Position numbers and translations under genes: made by a program. The notes under the pieces were generated by a model. It worked only from the letters and a program-made list of their open reading frames with translations, made no database searches and was not told where the DNA came from. 64,000 nucleotides of DNA from Micromonospora zamorensis. GTDB lineage: Bacteria; Actinomycetota; Actinomycetes; Mycobacteriales; Micromonosporaceae. Of this stretch, positions 61,384 to 64,000 are shown piece by piece. How positions within the stretch are numbered: the first letter of the stretch is position 1; every line of letters starts with the position of its first letter. The DNA lies in contig NZ_LT607755.1 of assembly GCF_900090275.1 (NCBI RefSeq), forward strand, positions 62,001 through 126,000, given 5' to 3'.

Positions 61384-61416
61384 CGACGGCGGCGGGAGCA
61401 GACCCCGCCGCCGTCG
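61384..61416 (+). terminator. Hairpin terminator
   Basis: CGACGGCGGCGGG (61384-61396) pairs perfectly over 13 bp with CCCGCCGCCGTCG (61404-61416), 7-nt loop, 20 nt after the stop of the repeat protein. Confidence 0.75.
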
Positions 61417-61453
61417 GCGTACCCGCAGTCACCGGCCGGCGAACAGGAGGTGA

Positions 61454-61513
61454 ATGCCACTGTTCCGGCGTCTTCCGGACGGCCGCGTGGCGTGGCAGGC
61501 TACCGGCACGTAG
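61454..61513 (+). CDS. Possible 19-codon ORF upstream of the hydrolase operon
   Basis: ATG at 61454 follows a near-perfect anti-16S match (AGGAGGTGA, 61445-61453) and opens 19 codons to TAG. The spacing from GGAGG to ATG is only 3 nt, shorter than ideal. An alternative GTG at 61450 opens 33 codons in another frame. It may be a leader peptide or chance. Confidence 0.2.
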   Translation: MPLFRRLPDGRVAWQATGT

Positions 61514-61562
61514 GACCACTGGGCGACCAGCCAACGATGACTGACCGCTAGGAGGACGGCCC

Positions 61563-62249
61563 ATGGGCGAAATGGTGAGCTACCGCAGCAACGGGGGCAT
61601 GAGCGAGGGGTATCTCGCGATACCCGCCAGCGGCATGGCCAGCCCTGCCGTCATCGTCATCCAGGAGTGGTGGGGCCTCGTCCCGCACATCCGGTCGGTG
61701 GCGGACCGGTTCGCCGAGGCTGGTTTCGTCGCCCTCGCGCCCGACTTCTACCACGGTGAGACGACCAGCGAGCCGGACGAGGCGCAGCGGTTGCTGATGG
61801 CGATGCGGATGGACGAGGCGGCGAAGGACATCGCCGGTGCGGCCGACTATCTCGCGGGGCGTCCGGAGGTGACCGGTAAGGTCGGTGCCGTGGGCTTCTG
61901 CGCCGGTGGCAGCCTCGCCCTCTGGTCAGCCACCATCTCCGAGCGGATCGTCGCGACCGCCGGCTTCTATCCCGTGCTGCCGTGGGAGTCGATGCGCCCC
62001 GACTGGGCCGACTATGCCGGCAAGGCCGCGGTCATCCACTGCTCCGAAGAGGACGGCACCTCGGCCGCCGAGGGCTTACAGACCGCCCGTCGGGCCATCG
62101 AGGAGGCCGGCGGTGACTGCCACCTCTACGACTACCCGGGCACCTCGCACGCCTTCTTCAACGACGACCGGCCGGAGGCGTTCGACCAGCGCGCCGCGTC
62201 CAGCGCCTGGGCTCGCACCCTGGAACTCTTCCGGGCCAAGCTTGGCTGA
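61563..62249 (+). CDS. Dienelactone hydrolase family protein
   Basis: 228 residues, alpha/beta hydrolase. Cys-His-Asp triad: C113 in [14 protein letters not shown]164 in HCSEEDGTS and H196 in [11 protein letters not shown]; the early [15 protein letters not shown] carries the family Glu (E35). The true dienelactone substrate is not implied, since many members act on other esters or lactones. The ATG has AGGAGG upstream. The UDG gene starts 8 nt before this stop. Confidence 0.92.
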   Translation: MGEMVSYRSNGGMSEGYLAIPASGMASPAVIVIQEWWGLVPHIRSVADRFAEAGFVALAPDFYHGETTSEPDEAQRLLMAMRMDEAAKDIAGAADYLAGRPEVTGKVGAVGFCAGGSLALWSATISERIVATAGFYPVLPWESMRPDWADYAGKAAVIHCSEEDGTSAAEGLQTARRAIEEAGGDCHLYDYPGTSHAFFNDDRPEAFDQRAASSAWARTLELFRAKLG

Positions 62250-62982
62250 GTCGCGTACCCCCGAGGAGGTGGTCGCCCGCGCAGCGCGGGCGCCCGACCT
62301 GGCGGACCTCGACGCGGGTGTCAGCGACTGTTTTGCCTGCCCCCGGCTGGTCCGGTGGCGGGAGGAGGTGGCCCGCACCCGCCGGGCCGCCTTCCGCGAC
62401 CAGGAATACTGGGGCCGGCCGGTGCCGGGTTTCGGCACCGCCGACGCGCGGATCGCCATCCTCGGGCTGGCGCCCGCCGCGCACGGCGGCAACCGCACCG
62501 GCCGGATCTTCACCGGTGACCGGTCCGGCGACGTGCTGTTCGCCGCGCTGCACCGGGCCGGGCTGGCCAACCAGCCGACCAGCGTCGCCGCCGCCGACGG
62601 GCTCGCCCTGCGGGACATCCGGATCTTCTCGGCCGTCCGATGTGCGCCGCCGGACAACAAGCCGACGCCGCAGGAGCGGGACACGTGCGCACCCTGGCTG
62701 CACCGGGAGGTCACGCTCATCCGTCCCACGCTGCGCGTCGTGATCGCGCTCGGCGCGTTCGCCTGGGCCGCGTGGTGGCCGGTGCTCCGTCAGGTGTACG
62801 CGCTGCGCCCGCCCAGCCCGCGACCGGCGTTCGGTCATGGGGCACACTGGTCCGGCACGGACGCGCCGGACCTGTTGGGCTGCTACCACGTCAGCCAGCA
62901 GAACACCTTCACCGGGCGGCTTACACCAGAGATGCTGGACGATGTCTTCGGCCAGGCTAAACAGCTGGCCGGGGTGGACTGA
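62242..62982 (+). CDS. Uracil-DNA glycosylase, family 5 (UDGb type)
   Basis: 246 residues from TTG 62242. [4Fe-4S] cysteines at C30 and C33 (SDCFACPRL), C134 and C149. Active-site motif [19 protein letters not shown] has Ala where family 4 uses an acidic residue, as in family 5. [14 protein letters not shown] is the second motif. It removes uracil and deaminated purines from DNA. The start is uncertain: a GTG at 62269 is possible and the TTG lacks a clear ribosome-binding site. Confidence 0.92.
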   Translation: MAESRTPEEVVARAARAPDLADLDAGVSDCFACPRLVRWREEVARTRRAAFRDQEYWGRPVPGFGTADARIAILGLAPAAHGGNRTGRIFTGDRSGDVLFAALHRAGLANQPTSVAAADGLALRDIRIFSAVRCAPPDNKPTPQERDTCAPWLHREVTLIRPTLRVVIALGAFAWAAWWPVLRQVYALRPPSPRPAFGHGAHWSGTDAPDLLGCYHVSQQNTFTGRLTPEMLDDVFGQAKQLAGVD

Positions 62983-63001
62983 GACGCGTGGGGCGGTGGC
63001 G

Positions 63002-63787
63002 ATGACAGACGGAACACGCCCGCCCACGCCGTCCCCTGCCGCCGAGCAGGGGGTGTTGCGCCCGGCCCTCGGGTTGCTTCGCCGGTGGTGGCCGGTCGGC
63101 GCGGTCGCCGCGTTGCTCGTCGGTGCGGCGCTGGCGTCCGCCAACTCGTCGATCGGGGCCAGTCGGATCCCGCCAGCCGCGGAGAACGTCCCCTGGGTGC
63201 CCGAGTACCCGACCGCCGAGCCGCCGCCGTCGATTCCGGTCGAGCCGCGCGACGCCGGTGAGGCCACCCAGGCGCACATACCGCAGTGGATCGCCACCGT
63301 GGCGATGGTCCTGCTCGGGCTCGCCATCTTCGCCGCCCTCGGTTACCTGACCTGGATCCTGATCCGGGGTGCGTTGCGCCGCACCACCCGGAATCTGCCC
63401 ACGCAGCGGGCCCGGCGTAGCGCCGAGGGCACCGCCCGGGAGGTGGTCGCGGCCCTCGACGCCGGCCTGGTGGAACTCGACGACCGGGACACCGACCCCC
63501 GGGTGGCGGTGATCGCCTGCTGGGTACGCCTGGAGGAGACCGCCGCTGCGGCCGGTGTGCCACGGCTCGCCGGGGACACCCCCACCGACCTGGTCAGCCG
63601 GCTGCTGCACGGTGACCCGGCGGCCGGCGTGCCGGCGATCGTCAGCACCGATGTGCTGAACGAGTTCGCACACGTCTACCGGGAGGCCCGGTACGCGACC
63701 CGCCCGGTCGACGAACGCACCCGCGACCAGGCGCGCGCCGCGCTGCGCCGACTGCGCGGCGAACTCACCGCGGTGGTGACCCCGTGA
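63002..63787 (+). CDS. DUF4129 membrane protein
   Basis: 261 residues: N-terminal helix (~35-52), a ~60-residue outer loop, a second helix (IATVAMVLLGLAIFAALGYLTWILI) and a cytoplasmic DUF4129 domain (VIACWVRLEETAAAAGVPRLAGDTPTDLVSRLL, LNEFAHVYREARYATRPV). DUF4129 genes usually lie with MoxR ATPase, DUF58 and transglutaminase-like genes; the next ORF runs off the window, so that operon probably continues. Confidence 0.88.
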   Translation: MTDGTRPPTPSPAAEQGVLRPALGLLRRWWPVGAVAALLVGAALASANSSIGASRIPPAAENVPWVPEYPTAEPPPSIPVEPRDAGEATQAHIPQWIATVAMVLLGLAIFAALGYLTWILIRGALRRTTRNLPTQRARRSAEGTAREVVAALDAGLVELDDRDTDPRVAVIACWVRLEETAAAAGVPRLAGDTPTDLVSRLLHGDPAAGVPAIVSTDVLNEFAHVYREARYATRPVDERTRDQARAALRRLRGELTAVVTP

Positions 63788-63844
63788 GCGCGAGGAGTGA
63801 GCCGGGTCTGCGAGCCCCGCAGTCGCGAACCAGAGGTGCAGCGC

Positions 63845-64000
63845 ATGAGTAGCACCAGCATCGACGACCTGCTCGCGTTCGAGGAGGAGGCGGCGCCGGC
63901 GGGCCCCCAGGCGCGCCGTTCCCGGATCCGCCCGGTGCTGCGCTCGCTCGCGTGGGCCGCCGCGGTGGTCGCGGTGCTGCTCGTCGGCCTGCGCGCTGTC
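63845..64000 (+). CDS. Putative membrane protein, N-terminus only (3' end cut by window edge)
   Basis: The first 52 residues are visible: an acidic start (MSSTSIDDLLAFEEEAAP), a basic stretch and the beginning of a membrane helix (SLAWAAAVVAVLLVGL). It is 57 nt after the DUF4129 gene on the same strand. No family can be assigned from this fragment. Confidence 0.6.
   Translation, partial: MSSTSIDDLLAFEEEAAPAGPQARRSRIRPVLRSLAWAAAVVAVLLVGLRAV

Noticed and set aside
61450..61551. 33-codon GTG frame after the AGGAGGT sequence
   Set aside because: The GTG overlaps the ribosome-binding sequence itself, leaving no spacing; the product has no recognisable character.

Overview
This is very GC-rich DNA with GTG/TTG starts, G/C-biased third codon positions and actinobacterial gene order. 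It looks like a housekeeping chromosomal segment of a Micromonosporaceae member (Micromonospora-like). Several gene strings keep the order known from Mycobacterium tuberculosis: mfd, mazG, eno, divIC/ftsB-like, DUF501 and ppx (Rv1020-Rv1026 region), and glpX, DUF4245, xseB/xseA and ispH (Rv1099c-Rv1110 region), with a Z-prenyl transferase and PIN-PhoH gene nearby. I see no rRNA, tRNA, CRISPR array, insertion sequence, prophage or biosynthetic cluster.

Layout. 1-6.6 kb: end of a Ser/Thr kinase, a secreted GH25 lysozyme, an Uma2-type nuclease, an M50-like protease, a PanE-like reductase and an ECF sigma factor with a membrane partner. 6.7-12.2 kb: acyl-CoA carboxylase beta subunit divergent from biotin ligase, a PH-domain protein, a MaoC-like protein with a repeat tail, and two GtrA proteins. 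12.6-18.6 kb: GTP-dependent PEP carboxykinase, a geranylgeranyl-reductase-family enzyme next to a cis-prenyl transferase, and trehalose-phosphatase. 18.7-22.5 kb: a small uncharacterised cassette around an HTH regulator, then PIN-PhoH preceded by an overlapping 47-codon ORF. 22.7-32.3 kb: lytic transglycosylase, rhomboid, ferredoxin-NADP reductase, glpX, DUF4245, LppX-like lipoprotein, xseBA, ispH. 32.4-44 kb: large subtilase, rmuC, ppc, a YhgE-like membrane protein, an S66 peptidase and a cyclase-family protein. 44.5-59 kb: mfd, lipoprotein, mazG, DUF885, eno, divIC-like, DUF501, argA, esterase, regulator, ppx. 59.1-64 kb: PadR/HAAS pair, a repeat-tailed membrane protein, dienelactone hydrolase plus family-5 uracil-DNA glycosylase, and the start of a DUF4129 operon.

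Functional links. glpX, eno, pckG and ppc put much of the PEP/oxaloacetate and gluconeogenesis node in one window, and pckG has a near-consensus Rex-type site upstream. mfd, xseBA, rmuC, mazG and UDG are DNA repair or nucleotide-pool functions. Lysozyme, lytic transglycosylase, S66 peptidase and the DivIC-like protein act at the cell wall.

The least explained material is non-coding or small. It comprises two families of nested intergenic palindromes (seven copies), a 144-bp palindrome-flanked element, a hairpin that hides the lysozyme ribosome-binding site, a tandem G-quadruplex-type repeat before mfd, and a leaderless 47-codon ORF overlapping the PhoH start.
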